This document shows, in pieces, positions 11,331 to 24,370 of a stretch of DNA of 64,000 bases. Made by a program: the position numbers and the translations under genes. The stretch comes from Druceiella hillmani (lineage: Eukaryota > Arthropoda > Insecta > Lepidoptera > Hepialidae): contig JAYKKI010000038.1 in the NCBI GenBank assembly GCA_039881145.1, positions 3,280,001 to 3,344,000 of the forward strand, read 5' to 3'. Position 1 is the first letter of the stretch. Each line of letters opens with the position of its first letter. The notes below the pieces were generated by a model. It was not told the origin of the DNA. It saw nothing but the letters and a program-made list of their open reading frames with translations, and did not search any database.

Positions 11331-11552
11331 CATTTTTAAAATATGCGAACAATGGTTTTTATTTTGTTTATGTATTGGATTTCGTTTATTGGTAAGTTTA
11401 GATCGATCGGCTCAAGGCTCGCTTGTCAATACTCTGTTACGTCTCTTCGTCTTACATTCCCTCTCGTGTATAAATAAATGAAATATGTGCAGACGTGTGC
11501 AGTAGTTCTCACATATATTACACTACTGTCAGCTATTAGTTGCAGACATATA

Positions 11553-12761
11553 CAGGTTGTCCAGTGGCAGATTTCAAAGTTTGAACTAACATAGTTTCTG
11601 AACGCAACACATAAGAGGGGCGCGGGGGGCGTCGTTAGAATCGCAAGCGGTGCGGATGTTTTAGTAGCCATGGAACAATGGAGTGGAGAGCACCGCGCTT
11701 TTGCCGTCGAGGCGTACATTTCGAGTGGATTTTCGCTGTCTGTAGCACGCCGTTGATTTAATAATCGTTACAGTATTCGTCGATTACGTGATGGACCATC
11801 GATCAACCTCATTCAGTCATGGGTAGCAAGGTTCAGAGTTACAGGATCAACATTAAATAGGCCCAGGTCAGGACCTACACCATTGGTAGCCACGGATGAA
11901 AATGTCGAGCGTGTTATGGATTCTGTCGTTGAAAATCCCCGTTCATCGATCAACTTTACAGGTAATAATGCGAAAAAAGCTCAAGTTCCATCCATAAAAA
12001 ATTCAAATTGTTCAAGATTTGCACGTTTCTGACTTTTAATTAAGAAAAACTTGCGCGGAGGTGATGTTGTTGAGATTTCGTACTGCTACCCGGATGGGCA
12101 ACATATTCTTTAGTGACGAAGCTCACTTTCACATTGGGGGATATGTGAATAAGCAGAACTTTCGTTACTGGGATGCCCACAATCCAAGACAAATGCATCA
12201 AGAGCCTTTACATAAGCCTAAAGTAACAGTCTGGTGTGCCATGTCTGCATCTGCAATCATAGGGCCTTATTTCTTTGAAAATCAACGTGGCCAAACTGTA
12301 ACTGTGAATTCGGAGAGATATGCCCAGATTTTTCAGAGAGAACTACAGAATAGTCCATCCTTCAACCAAAACACATGGTTCCAGCAGGACGGGGCCACAG
12401 CTCACACTGCTAATGTGTCCATGAATGCAGTGCGGCAGTTATTTCCAGAAAAAAAAACATAAGGGGATACTCAAAATCCGTTGTTTACAAAACAAATCCG
12501 AGCACTGTGACACAACTTAAAGAAAATATTCGAGCCGAAGTCAGTAGGATACCCCAGTCGCTCTGCAAACGCGTTTTTGAAAACATGCGTGCTAGACTCG
12601 AAGAGTGTGTCAGACTCGATGACCGCCATTTGGAAAACGTGGTTTTTAAAAAAGGAAATCCGCATTTGTTATTATAAAGTTAAAATAAACCTACTTTGTA
12701 TTAGAGGTGTAGTTTTTTTTTTACAATTTTTCAAACATTGAAATTTGCCACTGGACACCTG
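11553..12761 (+). mobile_element. Tc1/mariner-superfamily element with TIRs and TA target
   Basis: Terminal inverted repeats read CAGGTTGTCCAGTGGCAGAT on the left and, in complement, CAGGTGTCCAGTGGCAAATT on the right, extending to TTTCAA. TA lies immediately outside each end (11551-11552 and 12762-12763), the expected target duplication for this superfamily. The 1.2-kb span encloses a single transposase gene in sense orientation. The copy is inactive: the gene has stops, a frameshift and an internal deletion. Confidence 0.9.
11670..12677 (+). pseudogene. Tc1/mariner-like transposase, defective
   Basis: The start is ATG at 11670 (MEQWSGEHRAFAVEAYISSG), an N-terminal helix-turn-helix region of a type common in insect transposases (DUF4817-like, from memory). 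An in-frame TGA at 11754-11756 interrupts it. After a frame change near 11960 the catalytic core is open from about 12061: FSDEAHFHIGGYVNKQNFRY carries the first Asp, KVTVWCAM and IIGPYFFEN follow, and WFQQDGATAHTA carries the second Asp. At about 12465-12480 the sequence jumps to YKTNPSTVTQLKENIRAEVS, so the block normally carrying the third acidic residue (DLTPCDFFLWG-type) is missing. The C-terminus ends at TAA 12677. The family normally cuts and pastes at TA; this copy cannot encode active enzyme. Confidence 0.88.
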
Positions 12762-12763
12762 TA

Positions 12764-15420
12764 CTTGCTGTTATGTGGATCTTTTTCGAAGGAAAAGGCG
12801 AGGTGGAGGTTTTATTTTTAGTTTCCTATAGGAATATCAGTTTGAAATTTCAAAATACAGTTTTAAGTTTTCTCTTCTATCGGCAGTCCTCATGACTGCC
12901 TCCGATTTTTTTTCAATTCCATGTATAGTGAAAAGACTAATAATGATGGCCTCAAGAATATTGTTTTCAAAGTATACTTCTTTGATATCTTCAGAGATAT
13001 ACATAAAAATATATGAAAGGAAACAATATGGGTACATATTGGTTTTTTTAGAAACGTCCTACAAAAAATCTCAAATCAAAAACCTTTAAAAAATCCTACG
13101 CGAAGATTATAGGATAGCTATAGCGATTATCCTAAATCACATAATTTTTCAAATGTGCATCATGTTTTTAGGCCTGTGAAAGATATAGTAGCCAATATAT
13201 GTGAAAAATTAATATTTGCAAATAGTTTAACAGAAGTAGTATGAACCCATATTTGTTTATAAGTGTCTAAACGTGGAGGGAACCCTCGTAGTGTGAGTTT
13301 TACCTGTGCTTGATAGGTTTATTATATGCTATTTATTTGCGGATACTGTTGTTGAAATGTGTTTCGTATTTGATTTCGACGTGCGTTAAACAATAAAGAC
13401 ATATATCTTAAAATTTCGTTCGTTACTTTTTCTTTTCAGGAATATTTGATTCACTAAGTTGAGAACTCAAATTTTAACCCTCATATTGCGTATACGACGT
13501 GTAACGAGTATAAAAGAAATACTACTAGGCAGAGTGATATCATTTTAGCTGAGTAGCGCAGAAAGGCTAGGGAATAGCTATGCGGGGCGATTGGGCAGCA
13601 ATTGCAAGCCGGATTTATGCTTTCGAAGTACTTTTTGTTAATCAATGTCATAAGAACGGACGTCAAAGAGAGAAAAAGTATAATCGCCTTTTTAAAGTTC
13701 ATTTTAAGTAACCTGTCTAATCTAACTTAAATAACGGGACTAATTTATTGAAATACATCCAAGATAACGCAAGTCAATACATTATCAGGTTTCATTTTAA
13801 ATGGAAATATGTAAATTTAAGCAAATTTACTTGAATACTAATTTACGCGACAATTCCCAACACCCACACGCGTCGATCACACCGAGTTCGTTCATTAACG
13901 AGCGTTGCCATTCTACCCAAAAAGCCGTTTAACAATCGCGTGAAGTATATTCAATAAGAATTCTGTAAATGTGTCTGTGGTATACCACCGAATTAAATTA
14001 GGGCTTCGATGTCGCGTATCGTGTCTGTAGGCCCGAGTGAGACCTATTTGGGTGACCTCCTTCGTTCACATACAGTATACCGTGTTGCGATTCCGCGTTT
14101 CATCAAAACGATGGCCGCCCGAGGAGTAATTGAAATATGTTTGTTTACTTGTTAAATTCTCGGAGCGCCGACCAAACTTGTCGAGACGAGGAGGTTATTA
14201 GAATTAATTAGCTTCTCTTATTTGAATATGTGGATGCGTACTAAATTTGCGTTTCTGCATGCATTAAATCTATCGATACGATTTTGATATTCGATTACCA
14301 AACGTGATCAGTTATTTATTCTTTGCAATGCTTTTTGTATAAGATAATATTTGTGTACGCCCTTTAGTTACCCGCGGATTTGCTCGCGTGGCCAATACGA
14401 AGAACGAATGTTTTATTATGTATAAATACATAATTATTAGTATTTAGATAATTACTATACCCTACGACAATAACCTACTGAAAAAACTGAAAAGTACAAA
14501 ATTACTTAAACTCGATAATAGGCATAGTCAATGAGTGAGCGCTTCAGACGTTCTGAAGATCGACAAAGGCCGCAGCGGTGAGTGCAACGCGACCCCGTCC
14601 CGCCAGGCTATAACACATGCGACTCTCTGTCTCTGTCTAACAACAACGCTGTATATGATTTTTAGTTTTTATAAATTTGTTTAAATTATTAACATTTAAC
14701 TACCAATATAAAATATAACTTTTGTCCTCTTAGGTAGAGTCATCTTTCCAAACGTTATTTTTCTTAAATCGGTTTAGCTGTTTAGGACATTATATCTGAC
14801 AAACTTACATTTCTTCTTTATTTTATTTATGTAGGTTAACAAGCTGTTTATTTATTTGCGAAGTATATCAATAGAACTGAATATTTGGTAAATATCAGTA
14901 CTTATATACGCTCGGGCGTATTTGATTATGCGCAGGCGCATATGATTACGTTATTGAAATGGCAAACGTGCAGTCTCGTGTCTCATATACGTAACTACAC
15001 CTCATTTCTTTTGTTGCCAATTTACATTTTTTCTAATACTGAATGTTTTAAGCGGCAAGGACAGTCTTTGTTAGTTTTACTCAGAGTAGCTGAATTCTAA
15101 CAAAAACTGACGTCTTTGGAATTCAACATAAATGTTACAGGTGATTATTAATTGTTCTCTGAAACACGGGAATTAGTTCGCTTTGAGGACTTTTAGATTT
15201 CGATAGAGAATAATACCTACACGTAAGATACTATACATATAAATAATAATAGATGTACAGGAATCTTTTTCAATACACCAAAATTGGATGGAATATTTTA
15301 GAGTTCAAATTTAAACCAAAATATTTGTCTTTATTTCTATAAGTCGGAAATAAAATAAAAATAAAATAGATTTGATTTTTAAAAGACATGGAATGACTGG
15401 TCACCCGAGGTCCTTTCCGA
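12764..15420. other. Non-coding stretch with scattered GC-richer patches
   Basis: No recognisable gene. GC-richer patches lie at about 13860-14180 and 14535-14640. TATGCGC-AG-GCGCATA, a perfect 7-bp inverted repeat, lies at 14927-14942 and contains TGCGCAGGCGCA, which resembles the NRF1/Ewg binding consensus. Confidence 0.35.
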
Positions 15421-15482
15421 GAATCTGTTAACCCTCGTGCCTTGCTCCGTTCACGGTCAAATGCTCCAATGTTAACAGATTC
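15421..15482. repeat. 12-bp perfect inverted repeat (hairpin)
   Basis: GAATCTGTTAAC at 15421-15432 and GTTAACAGATTC at 15471-15482 flank a 38-nt moderately GC-rich loop. It may be a relic of a repeat or a structured RNA; nothing further supports either. Confidence 0.6.
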
Positions 15483-17660
15483 TGCTCGCAGGCGTGTAAC
15501 TAAAATTTGAGTTATACGCGAGTTATCGAGTAATGAAAAATTTATGACAAAATGTTTAATATTGTTATTATTTATTAATTACGTTTCAAAAAAGATCATT
15601 ATTTTACGCAAACTTCAATATATTAATAGAATTCTCTATTTTTACTTTGTGAAATAAGATTCCAAATTTTCCTTCATACTTTATACGTAAACTCGTACAT
15701 AATGACTATGTTCTTAATTTTTTATTGAAATTGATGATTTCATTGAGGCGTATTTAAAAAATTAAATTCAACTTTTTTACAATAATTGGAAACTTACGTA
15801 CTTAATTAACTTCTGTCTACACATTTTAACCCTCGTTTGAAGTAAAATCCATTACAATACGCCCTCAAATTTGCACGTTTTTCTAAGATTTAGTAAGTTT
15901 TCACCGTTTTCGTCCGTACCGTTACGTCCGTATTTTACCAAAAAATTTAAACTTCACAATTTTACTTGTAATGAATGCGGCCGGACAGACTTTTTTGCGA
16001 GCTGGACAGACACGGGATCACCGCGGTCTAAGGCATATTTAAAAAAAAATTGGAATCAAGGTATTTACAATATTTGAATATTTTTGTATCTGATCAACTT
16101 CTATTTACAGATTTTTATGCCTAAATGATAGTTTAAAAACTGTTCAAACTAGTTCCTTTCGCTCGCAACTAAAAATTATTCTTCAACAAATTCAACGTCA
16201 TTCTGTATCACATTTTATTTCGCTATTATGAAATTATAATTACATTATTAATTATTCCTTCCCACATATTTGCACTGAATTTCACTGGATGGTAATTGTC
16301 TCTAATTTCATGGGGACTAATGTAAGCCCAAAAATGATTACTGTATTTTTACTTTTCACAAATCACTATCGCGTTGAAAATCTGTAGATCACATGCATAC
16401 GCAATTAAGTACAACGCCTGCGTGTGAACGATCCCATGAGTGTGAATCTAGTTCAACCGTGCTGTTAGCGCCTTGTTGGGGTGTGGAGCTTCATAAAATG
16501 TTATTTATTTATGTATAGTAGGCCTTTATTGCATTATTTATAAAGCAGTGCGACACTTGTAGTTACCGACATTTTATAGAAAATTCAATTAATAAATTTA
16601 ATTTTTGTTCGTAGTCGGGTACGTTATATTATTCTTGTGTTCTTTTCGCCAGCCCCTTTCATTTCATACCTATACCAAGAGGGGTACGGAATAACAAAAT
16701 ATGTACCATCTTGGTGCTACAAGATTCCAATTCGCCATATTAAATTCATGAAAATGTTACATACTCAATATCCTCCGGGTGTCAAGTTATTTCTCTGCCA
16801 AATTGATTTAAAACTGATTTAAAAATTTAGCGTATTTCGTGAAAATGTACCAAACAGATAGAAGAAAACAGACTCAATTTCGCATTTATAAAATTATTGT
16901 GGATTAATGTGGATGTGTGTAGTACGTGGTCTAAACAATGACATTATATTAATATAATGTCGTCAGTACTAAAGTTGTTTTGTTTCCTTCTTGAGAAGAC
17001 ATGACGAGTATTATTATTTAATAGTACATATCATTTAATAGCATTCATCCACGGCTTTGCTCTTACATATAAAATTTTAAATTATTTCTATTGAACTAAT
17101 TACATAGTGGTATAAAGTCATTAATTTGTGATACTATTTTTATTGTAATCTTTTTCTAACTTAGTAGCACGTTATACTGAGTAAGGTATCATATAATTCC
17201 GTTGACCGTAATTTATTCAGTAATTTTCCAAATTTGAAACGTATTTCCTTGGTTGATTTGCATAACCAAAATATATGTAAACTTTATATTATCCAGCATA
17301 TCAATTTAATGATAAATGAAAGGTCTGTTAAAATATTTTGCATAGCTTTGTGAGGTAACAGAAAAAAATAGGAACTAAAATCCTTAAATCCTTAAAAGGT
17401 GTCTGTAGATAATCGAGTTGATTATAAAATTAATCAGGTGTCTGTGGAAAATGTGAATTCCTTATAGGATATGCTCATTCTATGAACGTTTTTTCTATGT
17501 TCATCTCTAAGCTAGCCCTTAGAGTAATTTTTGATGATCCATAAAAATTCATGAAAAAAATTTCTTTATTTATTTATAATATGAGAACTACTGTACCGTA
17601 TTTAATAAACTTTTGAAAGTAGTATTTAAGTATTAATCTGTCTATTTACATATTTATTAC
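15483..17660. other. AT-rich non-coding stretch
   Basis: Short frames at 15871-16077 and 16637-16822 have no recognisable domains. I see no transposon ends or RNA genes. Confidence 0.35.
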
Positions 17661-17666
17661 CTGTGT

Positions 17667-17680
17667 GGGGGGGGGGGGGG
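17667..17680. repeat. Poly-G tract (14 G)
   Basis: Fourteen consecutive G residues followed by TGGTGGTG. Its length is likely unstable or assembly-sensitive. Confidence 0.9.
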
Positions 17681-17844
17681 TGGTGGTGTATGTTATATTC
17701 TGATCTATTTTATGGTTTATATTATATGTTTATATTTTTACTTATTATTCCATTCGTATTTCGAATAGGCTTAATCAAGCGGCGAATATAAGTATGTGGT
17801 AACTATCTCGTGATTTGCTAACGTAAGAAAGTGTTATGGCGTCT

Positions 17845-17960
17845 TGACGAAAGTGAGTGGCCGACCCGGCGGGCGCACGAGTCAATATTTGCGCTGTCGT
17901 TTGCCCAACACGTTTGCATCGCTCTTGTCACACTCGCGTTCGGATATTGGCAGTAATAAA
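17845..17960. other. GC-richer island 6
   Basis: A segment containing GGCCGACCCGGCGGGCGCAC in AT-rich DNA, with no coding match. One of the series of islands in this half of the window. Confidence 0.25.
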
Positions 17961-18394
17961 CGCTGTTGGATACTGATGTGAACAGTTGTTATGGTAGATA
18001 TGGTGCGACTTTAGTACTCTTTCGGGAGTATTCCAAAAGGCGAGAATGTAGACAAAACAACTTTATTGGTTGAAAGATATTTCTGCCTTTGCTTCTCACT
18101 TAATCTAACTTTAAGTATATAGTAACGACTTCGGTGCCGTAACTTAATACGATAAGTACATTTCCATCCAGCTACTCAATATAGTCGTGTAATTGTCTGA
18201 GCTGATTGTGAGCTCGTTTTCCGATGTCATTCTTTAAAAAAGGCTAAAATTTAAATTATGAAATTTTTCAGATATTTAGATGTGTTCAAAAATGATCTTA
18301 GCTTTTAACATTTCAAAATGTAATACCTTGAAGTGTTATATTTGGGAAAGTGTTAAATGTTATTTTTAAACGTATCATGCGCGAAGCCTTCGTT

Positions 18395-18630
18395 TGTTTT
18401 GAGTCGTTGACACTACTTATCGCAGAGATAAATCACCCGATGCTCTTTCGCAGACTCCGCATTGGCCGTTATTAATCTGCGTTTGGACTCTTGAGTGGTC
18501 GTGGCGCCGCGCCGGCGAAATTAGCTGGCGATAGTTTCAAGGTCAACGCGTTACTTGCTCGTTGTGCGAATATGGAGTTGCAAGAGAGTCTATCTCCTGC
18601 GGGTGACTGTCAACAGCTTTCGATTCCCTG
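18395..18630. other. GC-richer island 7
   Basis: Contains GGCGCCGCGCCGG at 18503-18515, identical to 6207-6219, followed by CGAAATTAGCTGGCGATAG. No open frame of note. Candidate regulatory DNA because the motif is shared between islands. Confidence 0.3.
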
Positions 18631-20640
18631 GGCCAGAAACGGATTGTTTGAATGTAATGTGTAACGGCAGTCGGAAACTTTATTGATGATTATGTCTTTA
18701 GTGGAATGTTCTTGTGCCATAGAAATTTGATGATGTGTAGCATTTGATATTGAGTACTGAATTTGCCAGTACTACAGTTATCTTAATAATCAATTTGTCA
18801 TTTTCAATTTCCATTTTCAGATCTAGGAAATATGTACAAATAGCTTCCACCTGATTTTCCTTCCACCTACAGTTTAGTCTGATACTGTATCTAACAATTC
18901 ATGCTACACAATGTAGCATTCAGTAATATGTTTATTTTTGTAAATTTTTTTGTAAATCTTATATCATGTTGTTTTTGCTAAGACTCAATGAAAACTTGCA
19001 CTGTTGTAATTATTCATAGATAAGGCGTAATAATAGCTATCGGCTGCTTGTAATGAGATAAATTTCACATATTTGTTTCAATAATAATAATTGTATCTTA
19101 GAGAGAACGGTTCGGGTTTTCCAATCGTTGCTTGAGATTGAACTCATAGAGACGAATGCAAGTTGAGTCGGATGATTACACCGTAAATTACCTTCACTTA
19201 TTGTAACTACTCGAATTTATTTGGCGGTCGTCATTCATATATAACCGTTGGGATCCGAAGTTATTGTACGTAAAATACGAATCTTAAAGTGAGTATCTTG
19301 TTTTAAATGTTCTCTTTGCATTAAATTAATATAAATGAATATGTTTATAGTTAATAATGACGACATTGCGATGGAGTATGGTTATGTTTACTAGCAACGA
19401 TACGGTATCATTCGTGGACATGAACATTTATTTGTATACTTTAAACTTTTCAACCGTTTTTAATTTATGTCTTTGGGTTACGATATAAAGAGTAGTTTGA
19501 CACATTTAAATGTTTATACAATTATTCGCGGTATCTAGAAAATGTCTAATGTTAAGAAAAACATTCTTTCTACTGATTAAAGTCTGCTATTTTAGTGACT
19601 AAAGTCAAAAATGTGTTATTGTATCTAAAAATTTGTTACTGCAAAAATAATAACTTATGTTAACAGGAAAAAGAAACGAAAATCTACCGAAAATGTGAGA
19701 AATGCCGACGATGTAGACAAATATGAGGAATGCACACGTTAAAAATATAATAATGTGATGTTTTTGGAAATATGAAATAAGTTATATTTTTACAAAAAGA
19801 AAAAATTATGAACTTACGGAAAAAAAGGAATGGCATTTACATAAAGTACGTTGTAATTTTTAAGTTGTATAAACTTGTTATCGGAATGTACAATCTGATA
19901 CAGCAGCTGTGCGAACAAAATAAAGTTGTCCGCATGATAAAATACGTACTTTACTAAGACTATGGGCAAATTGAAAGAGCCATTGAATAAGAGGCTCTCG
20001 TGACGCAACCCGGTGGCGCAGACTGACCGAACAGGTATACGTAATGTAAAATCCATAAATAGTAATTAAAGCGAAAACCATAGACCTTTTGTCAAAATGT
20101 TGCCAGTTTGCGGTTCTGGCATTATACATATTCTGTGGACACCGTGAAATAATTTGCTACACTGTTCACCGTGTGTTTATTTGTTTTATTATCATCCCGT
20201 CAATATTCTCTTTAAACCTGATATGAGCATTTAAATAAGTGGTCTATATTAATATTCCTAATAAACAGTGAAATAGTTTTATTACGTCATGGCAATTTCG
20301 TCGAATAGCATTAAATGTTTTATAAGTGTGTATTAACGGCTGTGGAGACGGCGTATTAACAAAACATTTGTAACGACTAGCTGGTGACGCAAAATTTTCT
20401 TTCTATCAGTTGGACTAATGCTTAATAATATATATGATCAATTTGTATAGGGATTGCACGGATTACGCGTATATTGAATTATTATAAAAAAGACTGATTT
20501 TTTTTAGAGATATTGCAAGTTCGATAATGGTGTTATCCGTAACAGTATTTTGAGTTGTATAGAGTAATTGCATTTTGCCTTCGATATTTCGATATTGCCT
20601 TTTTGACAATGTTTTTCAAGTTGAATATAGATAATTTCGG
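18631..20640. other. AT-rich non-coding stretch
   Basis: No recognisable gene, transposon terminus or RNA. Overlapping short frames near 19814-20129 lack domain signatures. Confidence 0.35.
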
Positions 20641-20654
20641 TATATATATACATG

Positions 20655-20695
<41 letters not shown>
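20641..20695. repeat. (TA)n microsatellite
   Basis: An uninterrupted TA-dominated tract with two CATG/ACAT interruptions near its start. It generates spurious Ile/Tyr-rich open frames on both strands. Confidence 0.95.
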
Positions 20696-21179
20696 GCTTT
20701 TATGCTTGATATTTATCAGGAAATTCTTAATAAATTTTGTATGCATCATATGTCTTTTAAGCGTTAGTCATCAAAGACGTTTCAAGTTTCACGCATTCTG
20801 TGTTGCCGGATCTCAGCGATTGGACCTCTCAGCATTTTTACGTTGTTATAATGCATTGAACCAACCCGGTATCGCGACATGCTGTATTGTTAATTAAGGT
20901 GTAAATTACGTTGTATTAAAGCGACAAACTAAATGATTTCTATGATTTATAAGGTATTGATCACGAGTAATCGATTTCCTATTTTATATTGGAAGGTTTT
21001 TATTTGTTGCGCACCAAAGCGTGTCATTGTTTTTCGTTCAGTTGATCGCCGACGTAAAAGCGGTGTTACTTAGCTACATAGCTAACATTATAACTTTGTG
21101 CGAACCGTATGAATAATTTACAATATTGTCTTGCAAAATTTTTTGTGTAATTGAGGAGAAAGTTGTACTGGAAGTGTGA

Positions 21180-21370
21180 CTAAAGAGATTTTAACGTTTA
21201 ACGTGTGGATTTGGCTCAGACGTTAGCGAATTCAACACGGCCTCCCTTTAAAGAGTTTCGCTTCGCGTTGTGTACTCGCGCGCAGTTTGCGCGTATCGAA
21301 TTTTCGTTTGCGCAGACTACACGTTTTAATCTTTCAATTATTGTTAACGTTTCCTCGTCGACCTTGTAAT
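21180..21370. other. GC-richer island 8
   Basis: CpG-containing segment with CGCGCA (21279-21284), GTT, then TGCGCG (21288-21293), a perfect inverted repeat. No coding match. Possibly regulatory. Confidence 0.3.
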
Positions 21371-24150
21371 TTGTTATTATTATGACAGTTCTGAATTCAC
21401 AGATGAGTTCGTGGGCGTACTTGGGCTACATGGATACTTGATACGTACTTGAGATACGTTATTACAAATGTAGTTTGAGTTCGGTTGCTATAAATCATAT
21501 CCAAACTGTAAGATGCAAGATTGACACGTATGGACCCTCAGATAGTTGTATAGAAAATATATATTTGTAAGCCCTGAACGACAAGCATTTGTCTCACATG
21601 TATGATTATTTTTATTCCAATCTAATGAAAGAATAAACAATATTTGGGAAAAGACATAAATATTATCAGAAAATATTTATTTATTTAGACTTATCTATTT
21701 AAATAAATCTGTATTCATAATCTATATTTTAATGACTTTTTTAATCATGGAAGTAGTCTACACAAATAATACGAAAAATGGGCCATATTCCTATCGGCCC
21801 TGGGTGAAGCTGGGTCACGACGGGTTCTATTATAACATGGTGTATGATAAAATTTAATTACGTACGCTTAACGGCGAATCAGTCGTTGATTGACCTATGA
21901 TTACTGATTGACGTGTGAATAGAAAACTTTGCGGCAATTAAATTACTTTTTTGGCTTATTCGATATTGCTTCGATGTAATAATTGTACGCAACAAGTTTG
22001 GACACGCACTTTGTGACCGTTTTCCGTTCGTTTTACAGTACAAGTTATGAAGTAAGTCTTCGTTATTTCGACGAATAGCATTATAGCTATAATGTGTAAT
22101 GTAATTGAATTACCGACATCGGTTCCCTTTAGCGTTTGTTCCGAGAAAATAGCTTCATATTTCGGGCAGTCGATAATTTTGTTAATAACTAGAGTATACC
22201 TGAGCTTTCATCCTCTTTAATTTCGATTTGTACCTGTCCTTGTTTGTCGATGATTACGTCGTTATATCACGAATTCCTAAAATAGTATTAAGACACAGTG
22301 CTCGATGAAGGGCTTTCAATTTTTCTTTTGTTACAAATAAGATCTTTTTTCGTTTATTATGTTAGAACTTGGGATTCGTCCTTCTGTCACTGTTTCTGCA
22401 GTGTTTGATCTATGAAATTTTATGAGAAGGCAGGCTCTTCATATGGAGATCTCAGTGGATGTGCAGTAAACGCACGGACGAATTTATTTTTATGGCGCAG
22501 TAGTGGTAGCGTAGGTCTTCTAATGTTAAATGTACGTCTCGTTTACCAGTTTTTATTTTTAAATTACGTTTGCAAAATATTAATCTTCACAGTGTTTCCG
22601 CAATTCCTCGATATGTCAACCACAGGTTTGAACCTGAAAAGATTCTAGATACTAGCTTTTGATTAGAACTTCCAACTAAAATTATTTATAAATATTATAC
22701 AATTACAAAACTCTAATTGGCGCATCTTTAGAGGCTCACTGGTTGGTTTTATTATTTAAATTAGATCATTGCATTTTGCGGTATAAGGTATGGAAACAAT
22801 CTAAAAATACAGACAGTAATGCAAACGTCATATAAGAAGTAGGGGAGTTATAGATAATTTGTTTAATTGAAATAGTATGAAGGATTCATTGTTGTTCGTT
22901 TATTATTTTGCTTGATGAGACTTAATTCTTTGTAATTAAATACGGGAGATGCAAGTTTTGTAACTTGAGTCCATGCCTACAGTTATAAATAGGTGCATAT
23001 CTGGTGCCGTGTCTGTCGGGCGCGGGGCCGACCGATCGACTGACGCCCGTAACTAACAGTTAGAAGGAAGGATTGTTTGAAAGGAGGTAAATAAACTTTA
23101 AAGAATATAGAGCGACTAGTATAGTTTTCGGCGAGCGTGTCTGTTTTGTAATTTTTTATAAATGTCACGTGTTTTTTGCCTTCTTGCGTAGAAGTCTTTT
23201 CCTTTATATAAATGTCTTCAATAAACTGAATAGTCATACATTTTCAAAAGTGTGTATATATATCGGCTAAATGAGTGTAATTTGGCTTGCTCCTTATTTG
23301 CACACCTACATCTGTTTTGTATAATTTTTATTATTCTATTTCTAATATGTTCCTGCAACATCTATTATTCGTTTTCACAAATTGTCTACAAAAATTGTTA
23401 CCTGATTATCATTGACGTTTTAGTAAGTTAGTTCTGGTTTCAGATTATTGTAAAAAAGGTTGCTTACTCTTGAAACTACTTGCGTTTGTGCTGTTGAAAG
23501 ACCGAGTGTAAAGTTTTTTAGAATGTATGTACTTGTTTAAAAAGCCGCACTTGCAAAATGCGGAAATTTAATTTAGAATAAAAATAAGGTGGATGTGGCA
23601 TGTTAAATTAAACATTTATTTCACATGCTAATGAATCGATCGTGTTCGGCGGTTAGTAATGGTAGGTTCGCATGCAGGCGGTGTGTGTTAGTTTGTAAGC
23701 AGTGCTCAGCTGCTCGTACCTTGTTTGATGACGCGCCGGACCCTGTGAATATCAATGTTTGTCCATTTGTTTCTATGCTGTGCCGATTTGTTGTGCGACA
23801 GTCGAAACAGCGAGAAGAGATATTTAACAAAGTATGGAATAAAACAGCTGCACTATCGATATGTATCTACACATATTTTTCTTGGATAAATATACTTTTC
23901 GAAATTTCCGTTCACGAGATTACCGTAAAATTGGCTTATAAAATTGTATCAACTACTTTTTAACTTATCACATTCAAAAATAAACCACTATGCCACTAAT
24001 TTACAATTATTTTATGATACTTCAAATCAGTTTTGGTTATTGAATATGTAATAAATGTTTATATGTATATAATTCACCATTACCGAAACAAGTAATTGTT
24101 TATATAATTGTCGAATATCTTTATCGTAATATTCTACGAGGCACTAGAGT
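21371..24150. other. Non-coding stretch
   Basis: A small GC-rich patch lies at 22995-23045 (GGGCGCGGGGCCGACCGATC). Short frames at 22412-22648 and 23621-23963 have no recognisable domains. No transposon ends seen. Confidence 0.35.
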
Positions 24151-24159
24151 ACACACTAT

Positions 24160-24370
24160 GTTACGCGCGAAAGTGTTTTACTGGAAAAGCGAGTGTACAC
24201 GCGTCCAGCTCGGACGGCGTAACCGAACCGACTGGCTGCTCGATGATAATATTTTGCGTCTGGCCGTCTCCGCTGTCTTCATTGATCTAGCGAGGCGCGG
24301 GCGGCGCGTGGGGAAGTCCGCGCGGTCGCCCCCGTCGATCATCGAGGGCACGTCGAATGAACAACGGGCC
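24160..24370. other. GC-richer island 9
   Basis: A strongly GC-rich block (for example GGCGCGGGCGGCGCGTGGGG) that ends sharply in AT-rich DNA. A 103-codon frame beginning at 24158 runs through it, but the protein is arginine-rich without a recognisable domain and the frame is best explained by composition. Candidate promoter or enhancer. Confidence 0.3.

Noticed and set aside
11050..11395. Three overlapping frames on both strands at 11.0-11.4 kb
   Set aside because: All lie in a CpG-rich island where stop codons are rare; no domain similarity.
13481..13702. Small hydrophobic frame with Cys pair, resembling a secreted peptide
   Set aside because: No cleavage-site logic, no second exon or family match; AT-rich DNA readily encodes hydrophobic residues.
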